A stretch of 12,788 nucleotides of DNA, taken from assembly GCA_964479745.1 (NCBI GenBank), contig CAYZNJ010000018.1, positions 1 to 12,788 on the forward strand, in the 5' to 3' direction. Every line of letters begins with the position of its first letter. Position 1 is the first letter of the stretch. The notes under the pieces are model-generated. The model ran no database searches. It was not told the origin of the DNA and worked only from the letters and a program-made list of their open reading frames with translations. Positions 1 through 6,800 of this stretch are shown one piece after another. The translations under genes were made by a program, and so were the position numbers. The stretch is from JACPNK01 sp964479745. Its GTDB lineage: Bacteria > Patescibacteriota > Minisyncoccia > 2-02-FULL-40-12 > IGHO2-12-FULL-4.

Positions 1-1303
1 AGGCTAATCCCATTTTTTCCTGGTCAGCTTTGGTCTTGTGTTCAACGCGCAAAGAAATGACCGGCTCCGGGAAAATAATTTTTTCTAAAATTATCGGATG
101 TGCTTCTTCGCATAAAGTGTCGCCGGTCTTGGTGGCCTTTAAGCCGACTGTGGCCACAATATCGCCAGCCAGAGCTTCTTTGATTTCAGCTCTTTCGTTG
201 GCGTGCATTCTCAAAAGACGGCTGATTCTTTCGGTCTGGCCGCTGGTTGTGTTTAAAACATAAGAACCGGTGCTTAATGCGACGGAATAAACCCTGAAAA
301 AAGTCAACTGGCCGACATAAGGATCGGTGGCAACTTTGAAAGCCAGAGCGGCAAAGGGGGCTTCGTCTTTGGCTTCGCGCTTAATCTCCTCGTTGGTTTT
401 AGGGTCCAAGCCGGCCACCGGAGGCAAATCAAAAGGCGAAGGCAAATACTGAACTACGGCGTCAAGCATAAACTGCACGCCTTTGTTTTTTAAAGCTGAG
501 CCGGTGAAAACAGGCACTATTTTGTTTTCTATGGTTGCTTTTCTGATAATTTCTCTTAGCCTGTCTGTGGAAATTTCTTTGCCTTCAAGATAATCGCTCG
601 TGGCTTGCTCATCCTGCTCAACAATTTTTTCAACCAAAATGCCGTGAAGCTCCGAAGCTTTTTCTTTTATGCGGTCGGGTATAGGCATTTCAACCACTTG
701 CTCGCCGTGGACACCCTCAAAAACAAAATATTTCATCGTCAGCAAATCAACCACGCCATTAAATTGATCCTCCTCGCCGTCGGGTATCTGCATCCTGACC
801 GCATGCGGCGAAAGACGCTCTAATATAGATTGGAAAGACCGTTCAAAGGAAGCGCCGAGACGGTCCAATTTATTAATGAAACAAACTCTGGGAACTTTGT
901 AATCGTCGGCATAGCGCCAGTTGGTTTCGGATTGCGGCTCAACTCCAGCCACGCCGTCAAAAACAACCACCGCGCCGTCTAAAACCCTTAAAGATCTTTT
1001 TACCTCAACCGTAAAATCAATATGGCCCGGCGTATCAATTAAATTTATTTTGTATTCGTTCTCTTTTGACTTGGGCTGGCCGGTAATAGTCCAATAAGCA
1101 GTCGTAGCTGCCGAAGTTATGGTGATTCCCCTTTCTCTCTCTTGTTCCATCCAATCCATAACCGTATCTCCTTCGTGAACCTCGCCAATTTTATGAGAAA
1201 CTCCCGTGTAAAACAAAACACGCTCGGAAACAGTTGTCTTTCCGGCGTCAATATGGGCAATGATTCCTATATTTCTAGTTTTTCCTATCGGATATTCTCG
1301 CAA
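1..1303 (-). CDS. fusA: Elongation factor G, N-terminal about 434 residues (partial)
   Basis: Translational GTPase that moves tRNAs and mRNA after peptide bond formation and helps recycle ribosomes in the cytoplasm. The reverse-strand translation shows the GTPase motifs in order: P-loop AHIDAGKTT near residue 17, the switch I motif RGITIT, DTPGHIDF, NKLDRLGA and a GSALKNKG box, followed by the start of domain II. The C-terminal part lies beyond base 1. The start is TTG at 1301-1303, giving (M)REYPIGKTRNIGI. This matches the usual EF-G N-terminus, there is no ATG upstream, and an in-frame TAG lies four codons before the TTG. There is no Shine-Dalgarno sequence; the gap before it is a heptad repeat array. 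It is the third gene of an rpsL-rpsG-fusA (str) operon. Identification is very secure; the TTG start is well supported but not proven. Confidence 0.97.
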   Translation of the reverse strand, partial: MREYPIGKTRNIGIIAHIDAGKTTVSERVLFYTGVSHKIGEVHEGDTVMDWMEQERERGITITSAATTAYWTITGQPKSKENEYKINLIDTPGHIDFTVEVKRSLRVLDGAVVVFDGVAGVEPQSETNWRYADDYKVPRVCFINKLDRLGASFERSFQSILERLSPHAVRMQIPDGEEDQFNGVVDLLTMKYFVFEGVHGEQVVEMPIPDRIKEKASELHGILVEKIVEQDEQATSDYLEGKEISTDRLREIIRKATIENKIVPVFTGSALKNKGVQFMLDAVVQYLPSPFDLPPVAGLDPKTNEEIKREAKDEAPFAALAFKVATDPYVGQLTFFRVYSVALSTGSYVLNTTSGQTERISRLLRMHANERAEIKEALAGDIVATVGLKATKTGDTLCEEAHPIILEKIIFPEPVISLRVEHKTKADQEKMGLA

Positions 1304-1384
1304 AACTAGTTGCTAGTTGCTAGTTGCTAATTGCTAGTTCCAAATACTGAAAACTAGAAACTGAAAACTAGAAACTAATTATTT
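1304..1384 (-). repeat. Heptad repeat array filling the rpsG-fusA gap
   Basis: The whole 81-base gap is eleven consecutive, in-phase 7-base units plus four bases. In the fusA sense direction the first half uses units such as TTCTAGT and TTTCAGT alternating, and the second half uses ACTAGCA (with ATTAGCA variants). The last unit abuts the TTG start. The CTAGTT core of the first half is complementary to the AACTAG core of the second, so the transcript can fold back. Similar arrays lie at 1853-1924 and 3500-3569. Confidence 0.9.
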
Positions 1385-1852
1385 TTACCAAGCGAAATGC
1401 GCAAATGCTTTATTGGCATCCGCCATTCTATGCATATCCTCTTTTTTCTTTACCGCCGTGCCGGTGTTATTGGCCGCATTTATTATCTCTTCTGCCAACT
1501 TCTCCCGCATTGACTTGCCTTTAAGCTTTTGGGCTGAACCGACTATCCATCTTAGAGCTAAGGTAACCCTTCTGTCGGCTCTGACTTCGTAAGGCACCTG
1601 GTAATTGGCGCCGCCGACTCTTTTTGATCTCAACTCAAGCTGGGGTCCGGCATTTTCAACCGCCTGATTTAAAACTTCCAAAGCCGGTTTTTTTATTTTT
1701 GATTCCGCCAAATCCAAAGCCGTATAAACAATTTTTCTGGCAACAGATTTTTTGCCTTGGCTCATAACCTGATTTATCAGACGGACAACAAGAGTGCTTG
1801 CGTACTTTGAGTCGGGTTCCAAATTAATTTTCTTTTTTACGGGTCTTCTCAA
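1385..1852 (-). CDS. rpsG: 30S ribosomal protein S7
   Basis: Small-subunit protein that binds the 3' major domain of 16S rRNA and starts assembly of the 30S head, near the E-site tRNA. At 155 residues it has normal family length. The hallmarks are a basic N-terminus ending LEPDSKYAS, the GKKSVARKIVY stretch, the block around VGGANYQVPYEV followed by RRVTLALRW, and the C-terminal HRMADANKAFAHFAW. The start is TTG at 1850-1852, giving (M)RRPVKKK, which fits the usual S7 N-terminus; no ATG or Shine-Dalgarno sequence is present. It lies between rpsL and fusA, each gap being a heptad repeat array. In other bacteria S7 is the autogenous translational repressor of the str operon. Whether that holds here is unknown, because the usual S12-S7 spacer is replaced by repeats. 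Confidence 0.97.
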   Translation of the reverse strand: MRRPVKKKINLEPDSKYASTLVVRLINQVMSQGKKSVARKIVYTALDLAESKIKKPALEVLNQAVENAGPQLELRSKRVGGANYQVPYEVRADRRVTLALRWIVGSAQKLKGKSMREKLAEEIINAANNTGTAVKKKEDMHRMADANKAFAHFAW

Positions 1853-1924
1853 ATTAGTTGCTAGTTGCTAGTTGCTAGTTGCTAGTTTAAAACTAGAAAC
1901 TGAAAACTAGAAACTGAAAACTTA
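1853..1924 (-). repeat. Heptad repeat array filling the rpsL-rpsG gap
   Basis: In the rpsG sense direction, two copies of a 14-base pair of heptads (TTTCAGT then TTCTAGT) lead into a short spacer. Four further units of the ACTAGCA type follow, and a last partial unit runs into the TTG start of rpsG. The centre contains a near-perfect palindrome of CTAGTTT and AAACTAG separated by one base (about 1886-1900). The array lies between the rpsL stop and the rpsG start and holds no recognisable ribosome binding site. Confidence 0.9.
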
Positions 1925-2335
1925 CTACTTTGGTCTCTTTGCTCCGTATCTGCTTCTTTCCTGCCTACGGCCTTCCACACCGGAAGCATCTAAAACACCT
2001 CGGACAATGTGATAGCGGACACCCGGCAGATCTTTAACTCTGCCGCCGCGGATGACAACCACAGAGTGTTCTTGCAAATTATGGCCGATTCCCGGAATAT
2101 AGGCGGTAACTTCCATGCCGTTAGTCAGTCTGACTCTGGCGATTTTCCTCAAAGCCGAATTTGGTTTTTTCGGAGTAATGGTTTTTACGCTTAAAGCCAC
2201 GCCTCTTTTGAAAGGAGAATTATGGTAAATCGGAGCGTTTTTTATGCTGTTAAAACTGTAAGCCAAAGCCGGCGATTTAGTTTTCGCCTTAATTTTCTTT
2301 CTGGGTTTTTTTAAAAGCTGGTTGAAAGTGGGCAT
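1925..2335 (-). CDS. rpsL: 30S ribosomal protein S12
   Basis: Decoding-centre protein of the small subunit, acting in tRNA selection and the site of classical streptomycin-resistance substitutions. Family signatures are clear: TPKKPNSALRK (residues 54-64, containing the equivalents of E. coli Lys42/Lys43), then PGIGHNLQEHSVVVIRGGRV and KDLPGVRYHIVRG, ending YGAKRPK. At 136 residues it is longer than E. coli S12, mainly because about 13 extra residues (around 25-41) sit between SPAL and PFKRGV; E. coli and Thermus have a short join there. It starts at ATG 2333-2335, without a strong Shine-Dalgarno sequence. It is the first gene of the str operon, with a convincing promoter at 2394-2422. Confidence 0.98.
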   Translation of the reverse strand: MPTFNQLLKKPRKKIKAKTKSPALAYSFNSIKNAPIYHNSPFKRGVALSVKTITPKKPNSALRKIARVRLTNGMEVTAYIPGIGHNLQEHSVVVIRGGRVKDLPGVRYHIVRGVLDASGVEGRRQERSRYGAKRPK

Positions 2336-2393
2336 AAAACTTAAAGTTATGATTAAAAATTATTCTATTCTAACCTGCAATAAGTATTGAAAA

Positions 2394-2422
2394 AAGATAA
2401 CAAAAAGGCTTGCCAAAGTCAA
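2394..2422 (-). promoter_or_regulatory. Sigma70-type promoter for the rpsL operon
   Basis: Read on the minus strand, a TTGACT -35 box (2417-2422) and a TATCTT -10 box (2394-2399) are separated by exactly 17 bp, about 60 bp before the rpsL ATG. Transcription would start near 2387. It is back to back with the promoter at 2427-2455. Confidence 0.7.
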
Positions 2423-2426
2423 ATTG

Positions 2427-2455
2427 TTGACACTTTTTTGGCTTTATGCTAGACT
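2427..2455 (+). promoter_or_regulatory. Sigma70-type promoter for the small acidic gene
   Basis: A consensus TTGACA -35 box (2427-2432) and TAGACT -10 box (2450-2455) are 17 bp apart, with a TGn extended -10 element at 2447-2449. The predicted start near 2462 lies about 40 bases before the Shine-Dalgarno sequence of the gene at 2505. Its -35 box is 4 bp from that of the rpsL promoter. Confidence 0.7.
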
Positions 2456-2504
2456 CCAAATTGGTTCTTTGTTTTATAAAAAAGAAGAAAAGGAGAAAAC
2501 GGAT

Positions 2505-2736
2505 ATGTCAAAGATAAAGATGTTTTATAAGTGAAGAAGTAAAAAAGTTGATTGAAGAACATGGCTTTGAGGCAGTTCCCTTTCGGGATCCAACACCCGA
2601 AGAACAAACAACCTTTGATAATCTCTCTGACTTTCTTGATGAATTAGAAGCATCGGGCATATATAACCCTGATCTGAACGCTGAAGAAATGATGATGACT
2701 CTGCTGGTTCTGAACACCAGCCCTGAAAATAACTAA
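2505..2736 (+). CDS. Small acidic hypothetical protein with an apparent +1 frameshift near its start
   Basis: I do not recognise this protein. A good Shine-Dalgarno sequence (AGGAG, 2491-2495) precedes ATG 2505, but that frame gives only MSKIKMFYK and then TGA at 2532-2534. The adjacent frame is open from 2518 to the TAA at 2734-2736 and reads ISEEVKKLIEEHGFEAVPF onward, an acidic polypeptide rich in Glu and Asp. Dropping one T from the TTTT run at 2523-2526 joins them into one natural-looking product of about 76 residues, beginning MSKIKMFISEEVKK. It could be a sequencing or assembly error, a recent inactivating insertion, a programmed frameshift, or a 9-codon leader peptide followed by a TTG start at 2548 (62 residues). 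It has its own promoter and terminator, so it is a single-gene unit. There is no visible membrane segment or known motif. Confidence 0.6.
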
Positions 2737-2758
2737 AAATGACCCATCGGGTCATTTT
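2736..2758. terminator. Bidirectional intrinsic terminator between the small gene and the M50 peptidase
   Basis: A 10-bp stem (AAAATGACCC with GGGTCATTTT) closes over a 3-base loop directly after the TAA at 2734-2736. It is followed by T-rich sequence on the plus strand, and by a run of five T on the minus strand. It could serve both convergent genes. Confidence 0.75.
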
Positions 2759-2772
2759 AATTTGGAAAGATT

Positions 2773-2797
2773 CTGTGGGACATTGAATGTCCCACAG
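2773..2797. other. Strong stem-loop after the M50 peptidase stop
   Basis: A perfect inverted repeat of CTGTGGGACATT around one central base (practical stem 10 bp, loop TTGAA) lies 4 bases past the M50 stop codon. Neither side has a U-tract, so it looks more like an mRNA 3'-end protection or processing hairpin, or a dispersed palindrome, than a standard terminator. Confidence 0.6.
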
Positions 2798-2801
2798 GTT
2801 G

Positions 2802-3416
2802 TTAACCTCCGGTAATCACCTTAAAAAGCCAACTTGTTAAAGGCATGATTAAATTGAAGCCATAAAGAATGAAAAGCAAAAAAATGAAAAAACCGGAACG
2901 GAGATAGGCTTGCTTAAATTGATAGTAGCGGTCGGGAACAAAAGTAAGGACAAACCAGTGGCCGTCAAGCGGCGGTATCGGCACCAAGTTAAAGACGGCT
3001 AAAATCAAATTCATAAAAACTATAAAGCTAAGCAACTGTGAAAACTGGGGAGAAATCGCGCTGGTCGGCAAGAAACGCAAAACTAAACCAAATAGAACCG
3101 CCAAAATAATATTAGTAGCCGGGCCGGCGGCGGCAACTTTGGCCGGACCGTATTTTTGGTCTCTTAAGTTGTTAGGGTTATAAGGCACAGGCTTGGCATA
3201 GCCGAAGACAAATCCGCCGACTAAAAAAGTCATCAGCGGTAAAATTATTGAACCGAATAAATCCAGATGCTTGATTGGATTAAGAGTCAGTCTGCCCAAA
3301 CGTTTAGCGGTATCATCGCCTAAACTATGGGCCATAGCTCCATGAGAAACCTCGTGCAAAACTATAGAGAACAAAACCACCAGAATTTGAATTATAATTG
3401 TCAGTAGATTTTCCAT
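2802..3416 (-). CDS. Site-2 protease-like M50 membrane metallopeptidase
   Basis: Intramembrane zinc metallopeptidase of family M50, of the short form without a PDZ domain. Such enzymes cut substrates within or next to the membrane; the substrate here is unknown. The zinc-binding HEVSH motif is at residues 21-25 inside the first membrane segment. The second motif, NLVPIPPLDGHW (143-154), supplies the third zinc ligand, Asp151. Hydrophobic segments near 4-20, 54-72, 95-115, 128-148 and 174-196 give a polytopic protein. At 204 residues the length is typical of bacterial short site-2 protease homologues. The start ATG at 3416 is preceded by a clear AGAGGA Shine-Dalgarno sequence. It is divergent from rpmB and convergent with the small acidic gene. 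Confidence 0.93.
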   Translation of the reverse strand: MENLLTIIIQILVVLFSIVLHEVSHGAMAHSLGDDTAKRLGRLTLNPIKHLDLFGSIILPLMTFLVGGFVFGYAKPVPYNPNNLRDQKYGPAKVAAAGPATNIILAVLFGLVLRFLPTSAISPQFSQLLSFIVFMNLILAVFNLVPIPPLDGHWFVLTFVPDRYYQFKQAYLRSGFFIFLLFILYGFNLIMPLTSWLFKVITGG

Positions 3417-3456
3417 ATTTTCCTCTTTGTTAAAATACTATCACAAAAACAACTGC

Positions 3457-3485
3457 TTGATAATTTAGCAGGTTTTTGATAAAGT
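3457..3485 (+). promoter_or_regulatory. Possible promoter for rpmB and tRNA-Pro
   Basis: TTGATA (3457-3462) and TAAAGT (3480-3485) are 17 bp apart in the M50-rpmB gap. The -10 box is a weak match, so this is only the best candidate in the interval. Transcription would start near 3492, just before the heptad array. Confidence 0.3.
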
Positions 3486-3499
3486 AAGTCTTGGTTTAG

Positions 3500-3569
3500 C
3501 TTTCAGGTTCTAGGTTCTAGTTTTTAGTTTTTTAACTAGCAACTAGAAACTAGCAACTAGAAACTAATT
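3500..3569 (+). repeat. Heptad repeat array in front of rpmB
   Basis: Ten consecutive in-phase 7-base units end two bases before the ATG. The first half contains GTTCTAG twice and related T-rich units; the second half alternates ACTAGCA and ACTAGAA and ends ACTAATT. Orientation relative to the gene is the same as in the arrays before fusA and rpsG, and the two halves are again complementary. There is no Shine-Dalgarno sequence. Confidence 0.9.
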
Positions 3570-3571
3570 TA

Positions 3572-3757
3572 ATGAACCGTTGTCCGACTTGCGGAAAAAA
3601 ATCTATGATGGCTAACAAGCGCAAACTTTTGCGAGGCAATTACAATCCGGTAAATCGATACCGCAAAAACGTAAATCTCCAATGGGCGAGAGTCCAAGGC
3701 AAAAGGATGCATATTTGCACCGACTGCATAAAATCTTTAACGAAAACCGCCGCTTAA
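3572..3757 (+). CDS. rpmB: 50S ribosomal protein L28
   Basis: Large-subunit ribosomal protein that binds 23S rRNA near the E site. The 61-residue product has the L28 pattern: an N-terminal MNRCPTCGKKSMMANKR, a central RYRKNVNLQWARV strand, and a C-terminal RMHICTDCIKSL. Cys4, Cys7, Cys49 and Cys52 form two CxxC pairs that probably bind zinc, as in the cysteine-containing L28 subtype. The ATG at 3572 directly follows a heptad repeat array, and no ribosome binding site is visible. The stop codon TAA lies in the loop of a strong hairpin, so the last four codons form the hairpin's left arm. tRNA-Pro begins 12 bases after the stop. Confidence 0.95.
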   Translation: MNRCPTCGKKSMMANKRKLLRGNYNPVNRYRKNVNLQWARVQGKRMHICTDCIKSLTKTAA

Positions 3758-3769
3758 GCGGCGGTTTTC
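3742..3769 (+). terminator. Hairpin overlapping the rpmB stop, possible terminator or processing signal
   Basis: A 12-bp perfect stem (GAAAACCGCCGC with its complement) has loop TTAA, which includes the rpmB stop codon. The right arm ends in TTTTC, and that C is nucleotide 1 of the tRNA. The U-run is only four long, so termination would be partial at best. A role in protecting or processing the junction is equally possible. Confidence 0.5.
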
Positions 3770-3839
3770 GGGCTGTGGTATATGGGTATTACACATGGCT
3801 GGGGGTCATGTAAACCGGATTCAAGCTCCGGCAGCCCGA
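3769..3839 (+). tRNA. tRNA-Pro, anticodon GGG
   Basis: All four arms fold. The acceptor stem CGGGCTG (3769-3775) pairs perfectly with CAGCCCG (3832-3838), with C1-G72 and discriminator A73 as expected for bacterial proline tRNA. The D arm has stem GTA/TAC and a GGG in the loop. The anticodon arm CATGG/TCATG, closed by a G-U pair, carries the loop CTGGGGG with anticodon GGG. The T arm CCGGA/TCCGG has loop TTCAAGC. The 3' CCA is not encoded. No separate promoter is visible, so it is probably transcribed with rpmB. It reads CCC and CCU codons. Confidence 0.93.
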
Positions 3840-3844
3840 CAACT

Positions 3845-3883
3845 AAATCTAAAACTCCCCTGAAAGGGGAGTTTTAGATTTTT
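3845..3883. terminator. Strong terminator after tRNA-Pro, facing the surface-protein gene
   Basis: A 17-bp perfect stem (3845-3861 with 3865-3881) closes over the three-base loop GAA, with a GC-rich tip (CTCCCCT/AGGGGAG) and a T-run on the plus-strand side. It separates two convergent units. The surface-protein stop codon begins 5 bases after the right arm, so it may terminate both strands. Confidence 0.85.
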
Positions 3884-3885
3884 GA

Positions 3886-6800
3886 TTAAACCGTTGATCG
3901 GTATACCAAAGGCACCGGTGCTAATTTAACCGGCTGATTTTTTCTTTTCTCCTGCCACAAGAATGTCGCCAGAAGAATTACCGCAACAATCAAAAGTATC
4001 ATAAGCAAAACGGCAAAACTGCCGCTGCTAACCAATCCGCCAAGCAGACTGATACCGCCTTTTTGAACGACAACCAAAGCGCTGTCGGAAGCGACAGTTG
4101 AATTATTGACAAGAACCGAAGCGTTATTTTTCAGTTCTGTTTTATTTTCTTTAAAAGTTTCCGCCGGCAAAACACGAGCGTGGTAAGTAATCACGCGTGT
4201 TTCTTGGGGACGCAAGTTGCTGACAGCAAATCCCTGACGGACGATATCGTCGCTTATCGCCTGATTGCCTAAACGAGTTGAATTGAAAATATAGTCAATT
4301 TCCGGAGGCAAGATATCTTTGATTAGCGCTTTCTTGATTGTCTGGCCGTTTGTTGACGTTACTTGAATAGTAAATTCCAGTTCGTCGCCCGGTTTAGCCG
4401 CCAGCTGTTTAGTCGGCACTTTCTGCTCTTGGCTGACATTTCGGCCTAACTTTACCACATCGGCTGTTTGATTGTTGTTAACATAAACTATCTGAGTAAC
4501 AACGCGGGGTGTGGCCGTAGTCGTAGGCGATGGAGTCGGAGTCGGCGCGGCATAAGCGTACTGATTGGTTACATTGACGCTTGAATTGTCGCTTGCGTTG
4601 CTGAAGTTGCTGGCTCTAACCCTGGCTGTGTTTGATAACAAAGTCTGGGTTTGATTAAAGTTGCCAGCCGGAAAAACTCTGGCTTGAAATTTAACAAATT
4701 TTACCTGTCCGGGAGACAAATCTCCAACATAGAGTTCGCCGTTTATCAAGGCGTCAGAAACCGGCGAATCATTTACGGTCACACTGCCGGGCAAAAAAGA
4801 AATCAAGCCGTCCAGTTGGTCTTTGACATAAACATTTCTGACGGTTTCGTTGCCGCTTGAAGTAAGCATTATGGAAAACTGCAGAACATCGTTGGGCAAA
4901 GCTTGGACAGTCTTCAGCCAAACAGCATCGCCTCTGGAGATGTCTTTGCCAAGTTTGCTGACTGAAAGAAAGGGGTATTGGTAAGAAACAGTCGGCGTAG
5001 GATAAGGAGTGTAATAGTTATTGCCGGATTGAAAAGAAACACTTCTGTTCACCGTGCCGAAATTACCGCCCGATACGCTGGCAAAAATTTGAAAGTAGTC
5101 GTTGAACGAATCGCTGGCTCTGGCTCTGAATCTTATTTCCTTTTGCTGACCGCCGAACAATTGGCCCAAATAGAAACCGTCGTACATGTTTGCGTAGTAG
5201 CTGTAACTGCCGTTAACGGTAAGGGAGTTGTCTATCAACGAAAGAAAATAGGGCAAGTAGACGCTTACACGGACGTCATTTGCTGTCACAGAAGAGTAGT
5301 TTCTCGCGATAAGCCGGAACTCAACTTCGTCACCGGACGAAACAAAAATGTTTGATCCGAAACCAGACTGGCCGCGGCTGAGATTTCTTACTTCGTAAGT
5401 TTGAAAGTCAACCGAAGGGTTGTAGTCGGTAGGTGTGGGTGTAGGAGTTGGTGTAGGTGTAGAAGTGGGTGTTGGTGTGGTTCCGGACTCTACAGAAATT
5501 GTTTTATGGCATGTTTCGCCAAACCACTCAATTCCCTCTTGCAGAATTTTCCAGTCAAAGTTATAAGAACCGACCGTTTGTGGAGCAGTAGCGTTAAAGT
5601 CAAAAGAAACAGTGCCCCCTTGCCTGACTCTGCTTACGGGCAGATAAACTCGGTTTCTGCCCCAAGTATAGTTGTCTTGAGGATTTTCCGAACCAAGTTT
5701 GTGAGGAGTAGCTCCGCTAGTCCAATTTTTTGTCCCGGAATTTCTCATCACAACAGTAGCAGAAAAACTTTGTCCGGCTGAAACGACACTCGGCGCATTA
5801 ATGCTTACACAGGTTGAGCCGTTAACCAAAATTGCCGGAGGCAAAGTTGTAGTCGTGGTTGGAGGAAAAGTGGTTGTGGTAGTAGGCGGGAGAGTTGTAG
5901 TTGTGGTTGTGGTGGTTGTGGTTGGAGATAAGGTAGTGGTGGTAGTAGTCGGAGACAGAGTCGTGGTCGTGGTTGTGGTCGTGGTTGTGGTCGTGGTCGG
6001 AGGAAAAGTGGTTGTTGTGGTAATTGGAGGAGTGTTTTCCAAAATTATAAAACTGCGGTTGCAGGTAGCCAGCAACTCTCCGTTCTCATTTATAATATCC
6101 GTCCGATATTCGCCTACGGTATATTCGTCGGAGCGGATTGGCGTGTGGTCAAAAATATAAAACCTGCCGCTTGAATTAATCCCAACCGGAGCCGTGCGCA
6201 CATTGCTGTCGTCCAAATTTGTGTTCCTTATTAAAACCGTAGAGCCGGGAGAGAAATTTCTTAAGTCAATGGTAACATTAGAAAAATCGCCAGTCCTTCT
6301 CAAACCCCGGCCATCAGTTGTTTTAGGACTGTTCCATGTCAAACGGCAAACGGGAGAAGGAACAATCGGAGATAAAGTTGTAGTCGTGGTTGGAGGAAAA
6401 GTGGTTGTTGTAGTAATTGGAGGAAAAGTAGTAGTGGTAGTTGTAGTGGTAAAAGTAGAAGATAAACTGCCGGTTATAAAACCGTGGTTGCAAGTCGCTA
6501 AAATATTCCAGCTCCCATCAACAATATCAGTCCGATATTCCCCGTTATTGTATTCTTCGGAACGGATTAGAGTCTGGTCGTAAAGATAAAAATTACCATT
6601 TTCGTCGGTAGTTATCGGAGCTGAACGGACATTAGTGCCGTTAAGATTTGTATTCCTTATTAAAATAGTCGAGTTCGGAGAAAAATTTCTCAAGTTAATG
6701 ACTACGTTATCCAAATCACCGGGATTTCTTAAACCTCTGCCATCAGCCAAGACCGGACTATCCCAGATAAGCTGGCAAGTCGGATTATCAGCTGAAGCTG

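Noticed and set aside
605..823. Plus-strand open frame of 72 codons inside fusA
   Set aside because: It is a shadow of the EF-G coding sequence on the opposite strand.
1304..1924. Repeat arrays as CRISPR
   Set aside because: Units are 7 bases with no unique spacers and no cas genes nearby; they are simple tandem heptads.
2532..2534. TGA read as glycine (SR1/Gracilibacteria code) to rescue the small gene
   Set aside because: Recoding would keep the wrong frame, and TGA ends other genes normally here, including an ATGA overlap at 8353-8356.
4978..5781. Several plus-strand open frames of about 125 residues opposite the surface protein
   Set aside because: They lie entirely within the convincing minus-strand coding sequence, lack starts with ribosome binding sites and have no recognisable domains.
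5801..6160. Plus-strand open frame encoding long poly-Val stretches
   Set aside because: It is the antisense reading of the Thr-codon repeats of the surface protein; Val runs are the expected mirror of ACN codons, and no ribosome binding site supports it.
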